From assembly GCF_023639785.1 (NCBI RefSeq), contig NZ_CP098325.1, positions 248,001-312,000 on the forward strand: 64,000 nucleotides of DNA, given 5' to 3'. Shown in pieces: positions 52,057 to 61,613 of the stretch. The position numbers and the translations under genes are program-made. Source of the DNA: Leclercia adecarboxylata (GTDB taxonomy: Bacteria; Pseudomonadota; Gammaproteobacteria; Enterobacterales; Enterobacteriaceae). The stretch's first letter is position 1; every line of letters begins with the position of its first letter. The notes below the pieces were generated by a model. That model did not search any database and had not been told where the DNA came from. It worked only from the letters and a program-made list of their open reading frames with translations.

Positions 52057-54204
52057 TTACCCTGATGCGACTTCCCGTAATTGATTTTTCAGCGCATTAT
52101 ATTCATCGATAACATACTGCTCGGCGGCGGCCTGATCCGCTATCGGCTCCACGCGTACGGCGCAATATTTATATTCCGGCGTTTTGGTTATTGGGCTCAG
52201 GTTTTCCGTTACCAGCTCATTGCAGGCACCAATCCACCACTGGTAGGTCATGTATACCGCGCCGGGGTTGGGGCGATCGCTCACCTGCGCCCGGGTGATC
52301 ACCCGGCCCTTGCGGGAGTTGACCCACACCAGCATCTCATCCTCAATGCCCAGCCGGTCGGCATCTTCAGTGTTGATTTGCACATAGCCGGGCTCATCGG
52401 CCAGCGCCGAAAGTGCCGCACAGTTGCCGGTCATGGAGCGGCAGGAGTAGTGTCCCACTTCGCGCACGGTAGAGAGCACCAGCGGATATTCCGGCGAGAG
52501 CTTGTCCATCGGCGCCATCCAGTCGCAGGTGAAGAACTGCGCCAGGCCGTTCGGGGTATCGAATTTCTCTTCAAACAGGAACGAGGTACCTTGATCTTCC
52601 GGCGACTCGTCCCGGCACGGCCACTGAATGTAGCCCAGCTCGCCCATCTTCTCGTAGGTCGCCCCCTTGAAGCCCGGACAGAGCTGGCGCAGCTCGTCCC
52701 AGATTTGTTGGGTGTTATCGTAGTGCATCGGATAGCCCATGCGGGTGGCGATCTCGCTGATAATCTGCCAGTCGGTTTTCAGATCCCACTTCGGCTCCAC
52801 GGCTTTGAAGAAGCGCTGGAAGCCGCGATCGGCTGCGGTGTAGACCCCTTCATGCTCGCCCCAGGAGGTGGCGGGCAGGATCACGTCCGCTGCCGCCGCG
52901 GTTTTGGTCATAAAGATATCCTGGACAATCACCAGCTCCAGATCGTCAAAGGCTTTACGCACCGCCGAAAGTTCGGCATCCGTCTGGAGCGGATCTTCCC
53001 CCATGATGTATGCCGCCCGCACTTCGCCGTGGGCCGCGCGGTGCGGCAGTTCGCTGATCCGGTAGCCGGTGTGCGCAGGCAGGCTCTCCACGCCCCAGGC
53101 TTTGGCAAATTTCTCGCGGTTTTCCGGAAACTTAACGTACTGGTAGCCCGGATAGGTATCCGGCAGCGCCCCCATGTCGCAGGCCCCCTGGACGTTATTC
53201 TGCCCGCGCACCGGGTTGACCCCGACATGGGCTTTCCCGAGATTGCCGGTCAGCATGGCGAGGCTGGTGAGCGCGCGCACCGTTTCCACCCCCTGCCAGA
53301 ACTGGGTGACGCCCATTCCCCACAGCAGGGTAGCCGTTTCTGCTCCGGCGTACAGGCGCGCGGCCTGACGGATCTCCCGCGCGCTTACGCCGGTGATGGC
53401 CTCCACCGACTCCGGCGTATAGCGTTCAACAATTTTACGATAGGTATCAAAGCCTTCCGTGCGGGTGGCAACAAAGGCCCGATCGTAGAGATCCTCCGCA
53501 ATAATCACCTGCCCGATAGCATTGAGCAGGGCGATATTCGAGCCGTTTCGCAACGCGATATGCATATCTGCAATGCGCGCGGTTTCAATCCGCCGGGGAT
53601 CGCAGACGATAATTTTTGCCCCGTTCTCTTTAGCGCGCAGGATATGGTTGGCGACGATCGGGTGCGAGTCCGCCGGGTTATAGCCGAAAATAAACACTAA
53701 CGCAGTGTTATCGATCTCGTTGATAGCGTTGCTCATGGCGCCATTACCGACCGACTGGTGCAGACCTGCAACCGAGGGGCCGTGTCAGACGCGCGCGCAG
53801 CAGTCGACGTTGTTGGTGCCGATAACGGCGCGGGCAAACTTCTGCATCAGGTAGTTGGTTTCATTCCCGGTCCCGCGTGAGGAGCCGGTGGTCTGGATGG
53901 CGTCCGGGCCATATTTTTCCTTGATGGCGCTGAGGCGGCTGGCGACATAGTCCAGCGCTTCCTCCCAGGAGACGGGCTCCAGCTTGCCGCCGCGCGCGCT
54001 GCGGATCATCGGGGATTTCAGACGCGGGGTGAGGATTTGGGTGTCGTTGATAAAATCCCAGCCAAAGTAGCCCTTCAGGCACAGCTTACCCTGATTGGTT
54101 CTGCCGTTGGCGGCCTCCGCCCGGACGATATTGCCGTTATCGACCACCAGGTTAATCTTGCAACCGGATGCGCAATAGGGGCAAACCGTGACGACGTTTT
54201 TCAT
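52057..54204 (-). CDS. fdhF: Formate dehydrogenase H, selenocysteine-containing
   Basis: Mo-bis-MGD selenoenzyme that oxidises formate in the formate hydrogenlyase complex. It appears as two frames because an in-frame TGA at 53785-53787 encodes selenocysteine 140 (CCARV-Sec-HGPSVAG). Read through, it gives 715 residues, exactly the E. coli length. [4Fe-4S] cysteines lie in CPYCASGC (8, 11, 15) and LCLKG (42). The SECIS hairpin follows the TGA. This is not a pseudogene. The hyc genes lie elsewhere. A sigma-54 promoter precedes it. Confidence 0.97.
53748..53787 (-). promoter_or_regulatory. SECIS element of fdhF
   Basis: Immediately 3' of the UGA. The upper hairpin (53757-53773) reads GGTTGCAGGTCTGCACC with the AGGTCT apical loop recognised by SelB in E. 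coli fdhF. Confidence 0.93.
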
Positions 54205-54248
54205 CGGTCTCGCTCCATGTCAAATGATGCTGATATGTCGGTTTAGTA

Positions 54249-54264
54249 TGCAGCCGCTATGCCA
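54249..54264 (-). promoter_or_regulatory. Sigma-54 promoter of fdhF
   Basis: TGGCATA-4-CTGCA on the minus strand, with -24 GG and -12 GC exact, 45 bases before the ATG. It fits FhlA/sigma-54 control of fdhF. I did not find a clear FhlA site upstream. Confidence 0.75.
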
Positions 54265-54468
54265 CATTCTCGTTGTGGTTTTTCCCAGACTTTACGGGCG
54301 AATCCTGGTCAAAACCCTGACAAAAAGCAGGCAAACAGCAAAAATTGCCGCAGCGGAAGTGACGGGGATGTGACGGCGGTTGAAGATCCGTGACGGAAAA
54401 GGCGTTTGGGCTGGAGCCTTGCACAGAATGGGCCAGACTGATCTTTATCTTCTCAATGGGGTCCCGTG

Positions 54469-55200
54469 ATGAAACCAGCAATTCTGGTGGTCGATGACGA
54501 CACCGCGGTCTGCGAACTGTTGCAGGACGTACTCAACGAGCACGTCTTTACCGTCCACGTGTGCCACACCGGTCAGGATGCCCTGCATCTCGCCCGGCAG
54601 CCGGATATTGCGCTGGTGCTGCTGGACATGATGCTGCCGGATATCAACGGCCTGCAGGTGTTGCAGCAGCTGCAAAAGCAGCGTCCCGAGCTGCCGGTGA
54701 TCATGCTCACGGGGCTTGGCAGCGAGTCGGATGTGGTAGTGGGCCTCGAAATGGGGGCCGACGATTATATCGGTAAACCCTTCAACCCACGGGTAGTGGT
54801 GGCCCGCGTCAAGGCCGTGCTGCGCCGCACCGGCGCACTGGCGGCAGAGCCTGCGGCCGTTGCCCGTGCGGGCGGGATCAGCTTCAACGGCTGGACGCTG
54901 GATACCGCCCGGTGTGAGTTGATTGACGCCGCGCGCAGCGTGGTCTCCCTGACCCAGGGGGAATACGGTTTGTTGCTGGCGCTGACGCAAAACGCCCGTC
55001 GGGTGCTGAGCCGGGAACAGCTCCTGGAGCTGACCCACAGCGAAAGCGCGGAGGTATTTGACCGCACCATAGATGTGTTGATCATGCGCCTGCGGCGCAA
55101 AATCGAAATCAACCCCCATCAGCCGCTGCTGATTAAAACCATCCGCGGGCTGGGCTATGTCTTTGCCGCCGACGTCCAGCATGGCGACAGGGCGGCTTAG
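54469..55200 (+). CDS. OmpR/PhoB-family response regulator
   Basis: 243 residues. The receiver domain spans 1-120 with the acidic pair DDD near 9-11, phospho-Asp53 (LVLLDMMLPDING) and Lys in GKPFNP. The winged-helix output domain spans about 140-235 (SREQLLELTHSESAEVFDRTIDVLIMRLRRKIE). The start is ATG 54469; a GTG just before is less well spaced. It is convergent with the sugar kinase gene (4-base overlap) and is probably the partner of the hybrid kinase at 61614, which flanks the other end of the sugar island. Confidence 0.9.
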   Translation: MKPAILVVDDDTAVCELLQDVLNEHVFTVHVCHTGQDALHLARQPDIALVLLDMMLPDINGLQVLQQLQKQRPELPVIMLTGLGSESDVVVGLEMGADDYIGKPFNPRVVVARVKAVLRRTGALAAEPAAVARAGGISFNGWTLDTARCELIDAARSVVSLTQGEYGLLLALTQNARRVLSREQLLELTHSESAEVFDRTIDVLIMRLRRKIEINPHQPLLIKTIRGLGYVFAADVQHGDRAA

Positions 55201-56207
55201 CCCGGGCGGTTTTCCGCGATAAACAGCTGCAATTCCTGCAAGGTTTTCGCCCCGTCGATGGCGTTGGCCGCCAGCAGGCTGGCCCGCGCACAGGCGTGCG
55301 CCATCTGAATGCTCTCCGTCAGCGACAGCGATTCGTGGCAGCCAAATAAAAAACCGGCGCAGAAGGCATCCCCCGCCCCAACGCTGCCAACAATCTCCGC
55401 CTGGGTGAGCCGCCAGGAAGGGATCCAGCGTCCCTCCTGGCCCGGCTCCTGACCCCATGCCCCTTCCGGACAGTGGATCACCACCCTGGCATTAACGCCC
55501 GCCTGCAGTAACTGCTCTGCGGCGCTGGCGATGTGGGCGATGGCCGGGGCATCGTTATCGTCGCGCATCGGCAGGCCGCTGAATTCGCCCGCCTCCAGCT
55601 CGTTGATCACCAGATAGTCGAGATGGCGCAGGGCAGGGAGCACCAGCGGCTGATAGCGCGGATCGCCCTTGCGCGACACCAGGTCGAGGGAGGTCTTAAA
55701 CCCCAGCTCGCGCATCTGGGCCAGCAGCCGCGCGCTGCGGGTGCCGAACTCTTCGTCCGGCATATCCAGGCTGTCGAGCAGCAGCAGATAGCCCAGATGG
55801 AAGATCTTCATGCTGAGATCGAGCCGGTCGAAGGCGGGCAGATCCAGCAGGCGGTTGGCCCCCGGCGAGTGGAAAAAGGTGCGCTGGCCGCTGGGGTCGG
55901 TCATCACCTGCGACATGGAGGTCGGGGCGAAGGTGGTGCGCTGCACCCGCTGGCGGTTGACGTGATACTGGTCGAGCATGGCGAGAATGTAATCCCCGTC
56001 GTGATCGTCCCCCACCAGCCCGACCGCCTGCAGCGGCATCCCGGTATGCATTTTCGCTAAGGTTAACAGCACGTTGAGCGGTGCGCCGCCGGTAGCGCGC
56101 TCGCTGTGGGTGATCTCCGCCAGCCAGCCGCGCTCCGGCCACTGCACAATCTGGTGGACGTGGTCCACCAGCATATTACCCGCCGCGATAATCCCCCGGC
56201 GTGCCAT
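55197..56207 (-). CDS. PfkB-family carbohydrate kinase
   Basis: 336 residues of the ribokinase/PfkB fold. The N-terminal GNMLVDHV and the GGAPLNVLLTLAKM substrate loop near 40-53 are visible, with the C-terminal signature GSVGAGDAFCAGFLFGC near 270-286 holding the catalytic Asp and anion hole. Its ATG overlaps the aldolase stop (TAATG). Last gene of the sugar operon. Its substrate is not certain: with the D-lyxose isomerase upstream, D-xylulose (or a related ketose) is the best guess, giving a phosphate ester for the aldolase. Confidence 0.87.
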   Translation of the reverse strand: MARRGIIAAGNMLVDHVHQIVQWPERGWLAEITHSERATGGAPLNVLLTLAKMHTGMPLQAVGLVGDDHDGDYILAMLDQYHVNRQRVQRTTFAPTSMSQVMTDPSGQRTFFHSPGANRLLDLPAFDRLDLSMKIFHLGYLLLLDSLDMPDEEFGTRSARLLAQMRELGFKTSLDLVSRKGDPRYQPLVLPALRHLDYLVINELEAGEFSGLPMRDDNDAPAIAHIASAAEQLLQAGVNARVVIHCPEGAWGQEPGQEGRWIPSWRLTQAEIVGSVGAGDAFCAGFLFGCHESLSLTESIQMAHACARASLLAANAIDGAKTLQELQLFIAENRPG

Positions 56208-57067
56208 TACGCAAACCCCGCGCTGCCGAAGGTGCGCATCTGCGCGGCAACGGTGTCGGTAATGGCCTCTTCGATGCCCAGCAGCAGCTCGGCAAACTCA
56301 TCGTACAGCGGCTGTCGGTTGGCCATGCGCTGCTCCACCGCCGCCAGCGCCGCCTGGGACATGCCGGTGTAGAAGTTGATTTTGTGGATCCCAAGCTCGA
56401 TAGCCCGGCGGAAATCGGCGTCGCTTATTCCGGAGCCGCCGTGCAGCACCAGCGGCAGGCCGGTCTGCTGGCGGATGGCGTCAAGACGCGCAAAATCGAG
56501 CTTTGGTTCGCCTTTGTACTTGCCGTGGGCATTGCCAATTGCCACGGCCAGGGCGTCAATGCCGGTCTGGTCGACAAACTCACGCGCCAGCGCAGGGTCG
56601 GTAAAAAAGGCTTCGTCGGCGTGACCGTACAGGGCACCGCCCTCATCGCCGCCCACCGCGCCCAGCTCCGCCTCCACCGACACGCCGACCGCGTGGCACA
56701 TTTTCACCACCTCCCGCGTCTGGCGAATGTTTTCATCGTAGCTGAGCGTTGAGCCATCGAACATCACCGAGCTGAACCCTAAGCGCAGCGCCCGCACCAC
56801 CGCCTCGAAATGCAGGCCGTGATCGAGATTCAGCACCACCGGGATGTCATGTCGGGCGGCTTCGAACGTCACCGCCTCTACCAGGGAGTCGAGAGACACA
56901 TACTTAAAATGCACTTCGGCAATGTTGATGATAAAAGGCGAATTCTCCTGGCGGGCCGCGGCGAACAGCGCACGCAGGAAGTGGGAGTCGAGGACGTTAA
57001 AGGCCCCCAGCGCGTAACGGTGTTCCCGGGCGTGCGCCAGCCCTTCAGCGAGAGAGATAAGCGGCAT
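56207..57067 (-). CDS. Class II fructose-bisphosphate aldolase family protein
   Basis: 286 residues of the zinc class II aldolase family (FbaA/GatY/KbaY type). The start at 57067 (MPLISLAEGL) has AAGGAG six bases upstream. Asp82-His83 (NLDHGLHF), EAELGAVGG near 133, zinc ligand His181 (NAHGKYKG), His209 (LHGGSG) and the phosphate loop KINFYTG are all visible. It lies between the isomerase and the kinase, so it probably splits the phosphorylated ketose into DHAP and an aldehyde. The exact substrate is unknown. Confidence 0.9.
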   Translation of the reverse strand: MPLISLAEGLAHAREHRYALGAFNVLDSHFLRALFAAARQENSPFIINIAEVHFKYVSLDSLVEAVTFEAARHDIPVVLNLDHGLHFEAVVRALRLGFSSVMFDGSTLSYDENIRQTREVVKMCHAVGVSVEAELGAVGGDEGGALYGHADEAFFTDPALAREFVDQTGIDALAVAIGNAHGKYKGEPKLDFARLDAIRQQTGLPLVLHGGSGISDADFRRAIELGIHKINFYTGMSQAALAAVEQRMANRQPLYDEFAELLLGIEEAITDTVAAQMRTFGSAGFA

Positions 57068-57077
57068 CAGTGACTCC

Positions 57078-57764
57078 TTACGGGCGAAACAGGCTGTACT
57101 CGTTACACAACACCAGTACGGCCGGTTCGTCTTCATCAATGTTGTTATAGCGGGCGGTGGGTTGCAGGAAGTGGTTGTCGGTGTCGTCGTCATTCACGGA
57201 AGAGACCTCCCCGACCAGCACATCACCAAAGCCCGCCTCACCCCAGAAGCTGTGGTACAAACCGGGCGGCAGGCAGATGCTCTCTCCCGGCGTGAGGCGG
57301 ATATGGCTGCCCGCGACGTGGGTTTGCCGGCATCCGTCGATGGAGACGGTGATATCGCCATCCTCTTTCTGCTCATTCTCATCGGCGTTCCACAGCTCCA
57401 GAATCAGATTGCCGCCGCCGCGGTTGATGATGTCCTCGCGCTTGCGCCAGTGGAAGTGCATGGGCGTTACCTGTCCGTCGCGCACGTGCATGATCTTTTC
57501 CGCATAGCATTTGGCCCACGGCTTGCCGCCGGGAGAGCCGTTACGCAGGGTAAACAGGGTCAGCCCCTGTGCCGCAAAGTTATCTCCGCCGAACGCGGTC
57601 ACGTCCCAGCCGAGACGCAGCTCAAACACTTCACGCCAGGCGTCGGCTTCAAGCTGCTGCCAGCGGGCAGGGGGAAAGCTGGCAAAAGGGGGGAGATGCA
57701 CATCGTGCATCGAGAAAAACTGCCGCGTGTGGCCGAGGATTTCGTTGATTTCGGAGCGTTTCAT
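57078..57764 (-). CDS. D-lyxose isomerase
   Basis: 228 residues, very close to the D-lyxose/D-mannose isomerase z5688 (EcSI) known from E. coli O157:H7 and absent from K-12. Cupin barrel with metal ligands His103, His105, Glu110 (MHFHWRKRED) and His171 (GLYHSFW). The start at 57764 (MKRSEINEIL) has AAGGAG five bases upstream. It converts D-lyxose to D-xylulose and, less well, D-mannose to D-fructose. Ten bases upstream of the aldolase gene, so one operon. Confidence 0.93.
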   Translation of the reverse strand: MKRSEINEILGHTRQFFSMHDVHLPPFASFPPARWQQLEADAWREVFELRLGWDVTAFGGDNFAAQGLTLFTLRNGSPGGKPWAKCYAEKIMHVRDGQVTPMHFHWRKREDIINRGGGNLILELWNADENEQKEDGDITVSIDGCRQTHVAGSHIRLTPGESICLPPGLYHSFWGEAGFGDVLVGEVSSVNDDDTDNHFLQPTARYNNIDEDEPAVLVLCNEYSLFRP

Positions 57765-57793
57765 GTGGACTCCTTGAGTGATGTGCAAATATA

Positions 57794-57875
57794 CCCCTCA
57801 CCCTAACCCTCTCCCCACAGGGGAGAGGGAACCTGAACACCCTCTCCCCTGTGGGGAGAGGGCCGGGGTGAGGGG
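57794..57875. repeat. Pair of short repeats 3' of the sugar-binding protein gene
   Basis: Inverted units at 57794-57829 (tail first) and 57840-57875 (palindrome first), the same family as 3944-4025, lying between the binding-protein gene and the isomerase gene. Confidence 0.85.
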
Positions 57876-57892
57876 AACAAGACGCACAATGC

Positions 57893-58834
57893 TTACTTAA
57901 CCGTCCAGCCCTTATAATTACCGACGTTGTTCTTATCGATCATCGTCACCGGGATCAGAACCGGCTCTTTCGGCGCAGGTTTGCCCTGCAGAATGTCATA
58001 GCCGATCTCTACCGCTTTCGCCGCCATCACCTGCGGATCCTGCGCCGGGGTGGCGATAAACAGGGAGTTTTCACGCTTCAGGGCCTCTTCGGCATCCGGT
58101 GAGCCATCCACGCCAACGATGAAGAACTCGTTACGTTGCGCCTGTTTGGCGGCCAGATCGGCACCGATCGCCGTGGGATCGTTGATCGCAAACACGCCGT
58201 CGATCTTCGGATTGGCCGCCAGCAGGGAGGTCATGACCTCCAGCCCGCCTTCACGGCTGCCTTTGGCGTTCTGGTTATCCGAGAGCACCTTGATATCCGG
58301 GTGTTTTTTAAATTCGGTCTGGCACCCTTCCACGCGGTTCTGTACCGCAGAGACCGGCGGTCCGTTGATGATCACCACGTTGCCTTTGCCTTTCAGGCGG
58401 TCGGTAATCAGCTTACAGGCCATTTCACCGGCCTGGGTGTTGTTGGAGGTGATGGTGGCATCGGCGCCTTCTGCCGCCACGTCAACCGCAACCACCACAA
58501 TCCCGGCGTCTTTCGCGCGCTTCACCGCCGGGCCGATCCCTTTCGAGTCGGCGGCGTTGAGAATGATCATATCGACTTTCGCCGCGATAAAATTATCAAT
58601 CTGGGAAACCTGCTGACCGAGATCGTAGCCGCTGGAAACCAGCGTCACTTTCACGTTATCCCCTGCCAGCTTGCGCGCTTCCATTTCCGCTCCTTTGGTG
58701 ATCTGCACAAAGAACGGGTTCGCCAGATCGCCCACCGTCACGCCGATGGATTTCAGCTCTTTGGCCTGGACAAACGGGCTTGCTGCAAGCAGCGCGCCAG
58801 CACAGAGCGCGGTAACTAAGGGCTTCAATTTCAT
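57893..58834 (-). CDS. Sugar ABC importer, periplasmic binding protein
   Basis: 313 residues, type 1 periplasmic-binding fold, ribose-binding-like (RbsB/peripla_BP_4). A 24-residue signal peptide ends VQA before KELKSIGVTVGDLANPFF. Ligand-side residues typical of pentose binders are visible (DLANPFF, VAVDVAAEGADATITSNN, GVFAINDPTAIGADLA, VGVDGSPDA). First structural partner after the ATPase and permease genes of the operon. The ligand is probably the aldose handled by the isomerase, best guess D-lyxose. Confidence 0.9.
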   Translation of the reverse strand: MKLKPLVTALCAGALLAASPFVQAKELKSIGVTVGDLANPFFVQITKGAEMEARKLAGDNVKVTLVSSGYDLGQQVSQIDNFIAAKVDMIILNAADSKGIGPAVKRAKDAGIVVVAVDVAAEGADATITSNNTQAGEMACKLITDRLKGKGNVVIINGPPVSAVQNRVEGCQTEFKKHPDIKVLSDNQNAKGSREGGLEVMTSLLAANPKIDGVFAINDPTAIGADLAAKQAQRNEFFIVGVDGSPDAEEALKRENSLFIATPAQDPQVMAAKAVEIGYDILQGKPAPKEPVLIPVTMIDKNNVGNYKGWTVK

Positions 58835-58863
58835 GCTCTATTCCTCGAAGTAAGATGTTGTTG

Positions 58864-59859
58864 TTATGCACTTTGATGGTGTCGGGTACGGTATTTGTCG
58901 ATCAGTACCGCAATGATGATCACCGCCCCTTTGATCACCAGTTGCCAGAAGTAGGAGACGCCCATCAGCGTCATGCCGTTGTTAAGGGTGGCGATGATCA
59001 GCGCCCCCACCAGGGTGCCGGTGATGGTGCCGATGCCGCCGACAAAGCTGGTGCCGCCGAGGATCACCGCCGCGATGGCGTCCAGCTCGTAGCCGGTGCC
59101 TAAATTGCCGTTGGCGCTGTAGAGACGCGAGGCGCTCATCACCCCGCCGAGGCCCGACAGCAGACCGCTCATGCCGTAGACAAACAGCAGCACCAGCCAG
59201 ACCTTAATGCCCGTTAATCGCGCCGCCTGCATGTTGCCGCCAACCGCGTAAATGTGAACCCCAAGGGTGGTGCGGCGCAGGATGAACCAGCAGATGGCAA
59301 TGACCGCCAGGGCAATCACTACCAGCCAGGGGACCGGCCCGAGGTAGTTATTGCCGATCCACTCAAAGCTGATGCTGGAGTTGATCACCGTCGTGCCGTC
59401 GGCCAGCAGGTAGGCCGCCCCGCGCAGCGCCGTGTAGGTGCCGAGCGTGACGATAAAGGGCGGTAGCCCGGCAAAGGCCACCAGCGCGCCGTTGAACAGC
59501 CCCAGCACCATGCCGAGCATCAGCGCCGCCGGGACCGAGAGCATGGACAGCTCCGGCATCAGCGACACCACCATCGCCGCCACCGCCGTAGTGCCCAGAA
59601 TCGACCCCACCGACAGGTCGATGCCGCCGGTCAGAATGATGAAGGTCATCCCCGCCGCCAGCACGATGTTGATCGACGCCTGACGGGTGATATTCAGCAG
59701 ATTGCTTTCGGTAAAGAAGTTGGGCGCGATAAAGCCAAATACCGCGACAATCAGGATCAATATCGGCAGGATGCCGATGGTTTGCATCAGATCCCCCATC
59801 AGCATTTTTTTAGCGGAGGCCGCTTTGGCCACCTGTTGCGGAGTGTTTTGTTGAGTCAT
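58864..59859 (-). CDS. Sugar ABC importer, permease (RbsC-like)
   Basis: 331 residues with about ten hydrophobic helices. The BPD_transp_2 motifs [18 protein letters not shown] near 75-92 and [20 protein letters not shown] near 265-284 are visible. It belongs to the ribose/xylose/AI-2 importer class. Its start overlaps the ATPase stop by four bases, so translation is coupled. Confidence 0.92.
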   Translation of the reverse strand: MTQQNTPQQVAKAASAKKMLMGDLMQTIGILPILILIVAVFGFIAPNFFTESNLLNITRQASINIVLAAGMTFIILTGGIDLSVGSILGTTAVAAMVVSLMPELSMLSVPAALMLGMVLGLFNGALVAFAGLPPFIVTLGTYTALRGAAYLLADGTTVINSSISFEWIGNNYLGPVPWLVVIALAVIAICWFILRRTTLGVHIYAVGGNMQAARLTGIKVWLVLLFVYGMSGLLSGLGGVMSASRLYSANGNLGTGYELDAIAAVILGGTSFVGGIGTITGTLVGALIIATLNNGMTLMGVSYFWQLVIKGAVIIIAVLIDKYRTRHHQSA

Positions 59860-61376
59860 GATTTTACCGCCTGGTGATGAGAGTCGTTCACGCCGGTTGC
59901 CAGCGTCATTATGTTTTCCTGAGAGATATCGCTTCGGTGCAGCTCCCCGGCAATGCTCCCTTCGCGCATTACATATACGCGATCGCTCATGCCGACCACT
60001 TCCGGCAGTTCGCTGGAGATCATCAGGATCGCCACCCCTTTGCGCGCCATCTGGTTCATGATCCGGTAGATCTCGCTTTTGGCGCCGACGTCCACGCCGC
60101 GGGTCGGTTCATCGAGGATCAGAATACGTGGGCCAATCGCCACCCAGCGGGAGATGAGCAGCTTTTGTTGATTGCCGCCGGAAAGCCCGCCCGCCCGTAC
60201 CTGGGAGTGCGGCACGCGAATATTGAGCAGGGCGATGGCGTCATCAGAGATCGACTGCGCTTTTTTACGGTTAAGCCAGCCGAAGGTGGCGTCGCGCTCC
60301 AGCGTCGCCATGGTGATGTTCTCCTGCGCCGCCAGCTCGAGAAACAGCCCCTGTTCCTTGCGGTTCTCGGTTAAAAAGCCGATGCCGTGCTCGATGGCGG
60401 CGCGCGGGGAGTGGATCACCACCGGTTCGCCATCCACCTCAATCATGCCGCCGGTGGCCTTGCGTACGCCGAAAATCAGCTGGGCCAGCTCCGAACGCCC
60501 GGCACCCACCAGCCCGGCGAGGCCGACGATTTCGCCGGAGCGCACCAGCAGGCTACAGGGCTGCACTTTGCCGCCGTCGGTGAGGTGGTGGACGTTAAGA
60601 CGCGGGCTGCCGAGAGGGATATCCCGCTCTTTATTGAACAGATCGCTTAAGGGCCGCCCGACCATCATCCTCACCAGCTCAGAGGCGTTGAGCTTGTCCC
60701 GGGTCAGGCTGCCGACGTACTGGCCGTCACGCAGCACGCTGACGCGATCCGACAGTTCGTACACCTCCGCCATGCGGTGACTGATGTAGATAATCGCCAT
60801 CCCCTCATCGCGCAGGCGCAAAATCAGCTCAAACAGACGGTGGGTTTCCCGGGAGGAGAGGGCGGCAGTAGGTTCATCCATCACCAGAATACGGCTGTTG
60901 CGGTGCAGCGCCCGGGCAATTTCCACCTGCTGCTGCTCGGCAATGGTCAGCTTCATCACCAGGTCCGTGGCCTTAAAATTGGCACCGAGGCGATCGATCA
61001 CCGCCTGAGCCTGGGCCGCCATCTCTTTGCGCTGCACCAGCCCGCCGCGCGACAGCTCGCTGCCGAGGAAGATGTTTTCGGCCACGGTGAGGTTTGGCGC
61101 CAGCTGCATCTCCTGATAAATCAGGGTGATGCCCGCCGCCAGAGCGTCTTTCGGGCCTTTGATGTGAAACGGCTTGCCGTCGATCAGGATCTCGCCGCTG
61201 GTGGCGATGTAAGCCCCGGCGAGAATTTTCATCAGCGTACTTTTTCCGGCACCGTTTTCGCCCATTAAGGCGTGGATCTCACCGGGAAAGACCGTGAGAT
61301 CCACACCCTTCAGCGCGTGGAAGCTGCCAAAGGTTTTGGCAATGTTGCGCATCTCTAAAACCGGGGTCCTGCTCAT
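59856..61376 (-). CDS. Sugar ABC importer, double ATPase (RbsA-like)
   Basis: 506 residues with two nucleotide-binding domains. Walker [10 protein letters not shown] (39-47), signature [15 protein letters not shown], Walker [11 protein letters not shown]; the second half has the degenerate Walker [10 protein letters not shown], signature LSGGNQQK and [11 protein letters not shown]. First gene of the operon (ATPase-permease-binding protein-isomerase-aldolase-kinase). A GGAG-type ribosome site precedes the ATG. The promoter lies in the 237-base gap shared with the hybrid kinase. Confidence 0.94.
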   Translation of the reverse strand: MSRTPVLEMRNIAKTFGSFHALKGVDLTVFPGEIHALMGENGAGKSTLMKILAGAYIATSGEILIDGKPFHIKGPKDALAAGITLIYQEMQLAPNLTVAENIFLGSELSRGGLVQRKEMAAQAQAVIDRLGANFKATDLVMKLTIAEQQQVEIARALHRNSRILVMDEPTAALSSRETHRLFELILRLRDEGMAIIYISHRMAEVYELSDRVSVLRDGQYVGSLTRDKLNASELVRMMVGRPLSDLFNKERDIPLGSPRLNVHHLTDGGKVQPCSLLVRSGEIVGLAGLVGAGRSELAQLIFGVRKATGGMIEVDGEPVVIHSPRAAIEHGIGFLTENRKEQGLFLELAAQENITMATLERDATFGWLNRKKAQSISDDAIALLNIRVPHSQVRAGGLSGGNQQKLLISRWVAIGPRILILDEPTRGVDVGAKSEIYRIMNQMARKGVAILMISSELPEVVGMSDRVYVMREGSIAGELHRSDISQENIMTLATGVNDSHHQAVKS

Positions 61377-61504
61377 GGCGGATCTCCTGTAACGTTCGAT
61401 ATCCGCACTTCATCACAGCCCGGTAAATGCAAAATGTCAGAAGTCGTTCATATTTGTCATAGTTATGAATAGTTAATGTGGATCACAGTTAACGATAGTT
61501 ATTA

Positions 61505-61586
61505 CCCCTCACCCCGGCCCTCTCCCCAAAGGGGAGAGGGTGTAATTGTTCCCTCTCCCCTTTGGGGAGAGGGTTAGGGTGAGGGG
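61505..61586. repeat. Pair of short repeats between the sugar operon and the sensor kinase
   Basis: Inverted units at 61505-61540 and 61551-61586 with CCCTCTCCCC/GGGGAGAGGG palindromes and GGTGAGGGG tails. Here they lie in a divergent promoter gap rather than 3' of a gene, so a purely message-stabilising role is unlikely for this copy. Confidence 0.85.
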
Positions 61587-61613
61587 ATACACACAGCACC
61601 GGAGCCAACATAA

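Noticed and set aside
52081..53700. 539-codon open frame on the plus strand opposite fdhF
   Set aside because: Antisense shadow of fdhF caused by high GC third positions; the product is Arg/His-rich without family features and has no ribosome site.
52057..54204. fdhF read as a pseudogene broken by a stop
   Set aside because: The TGA is codon 140 selenocysteine, with an intact SECIS, and the total length is exactly that of E. coli FdhF.
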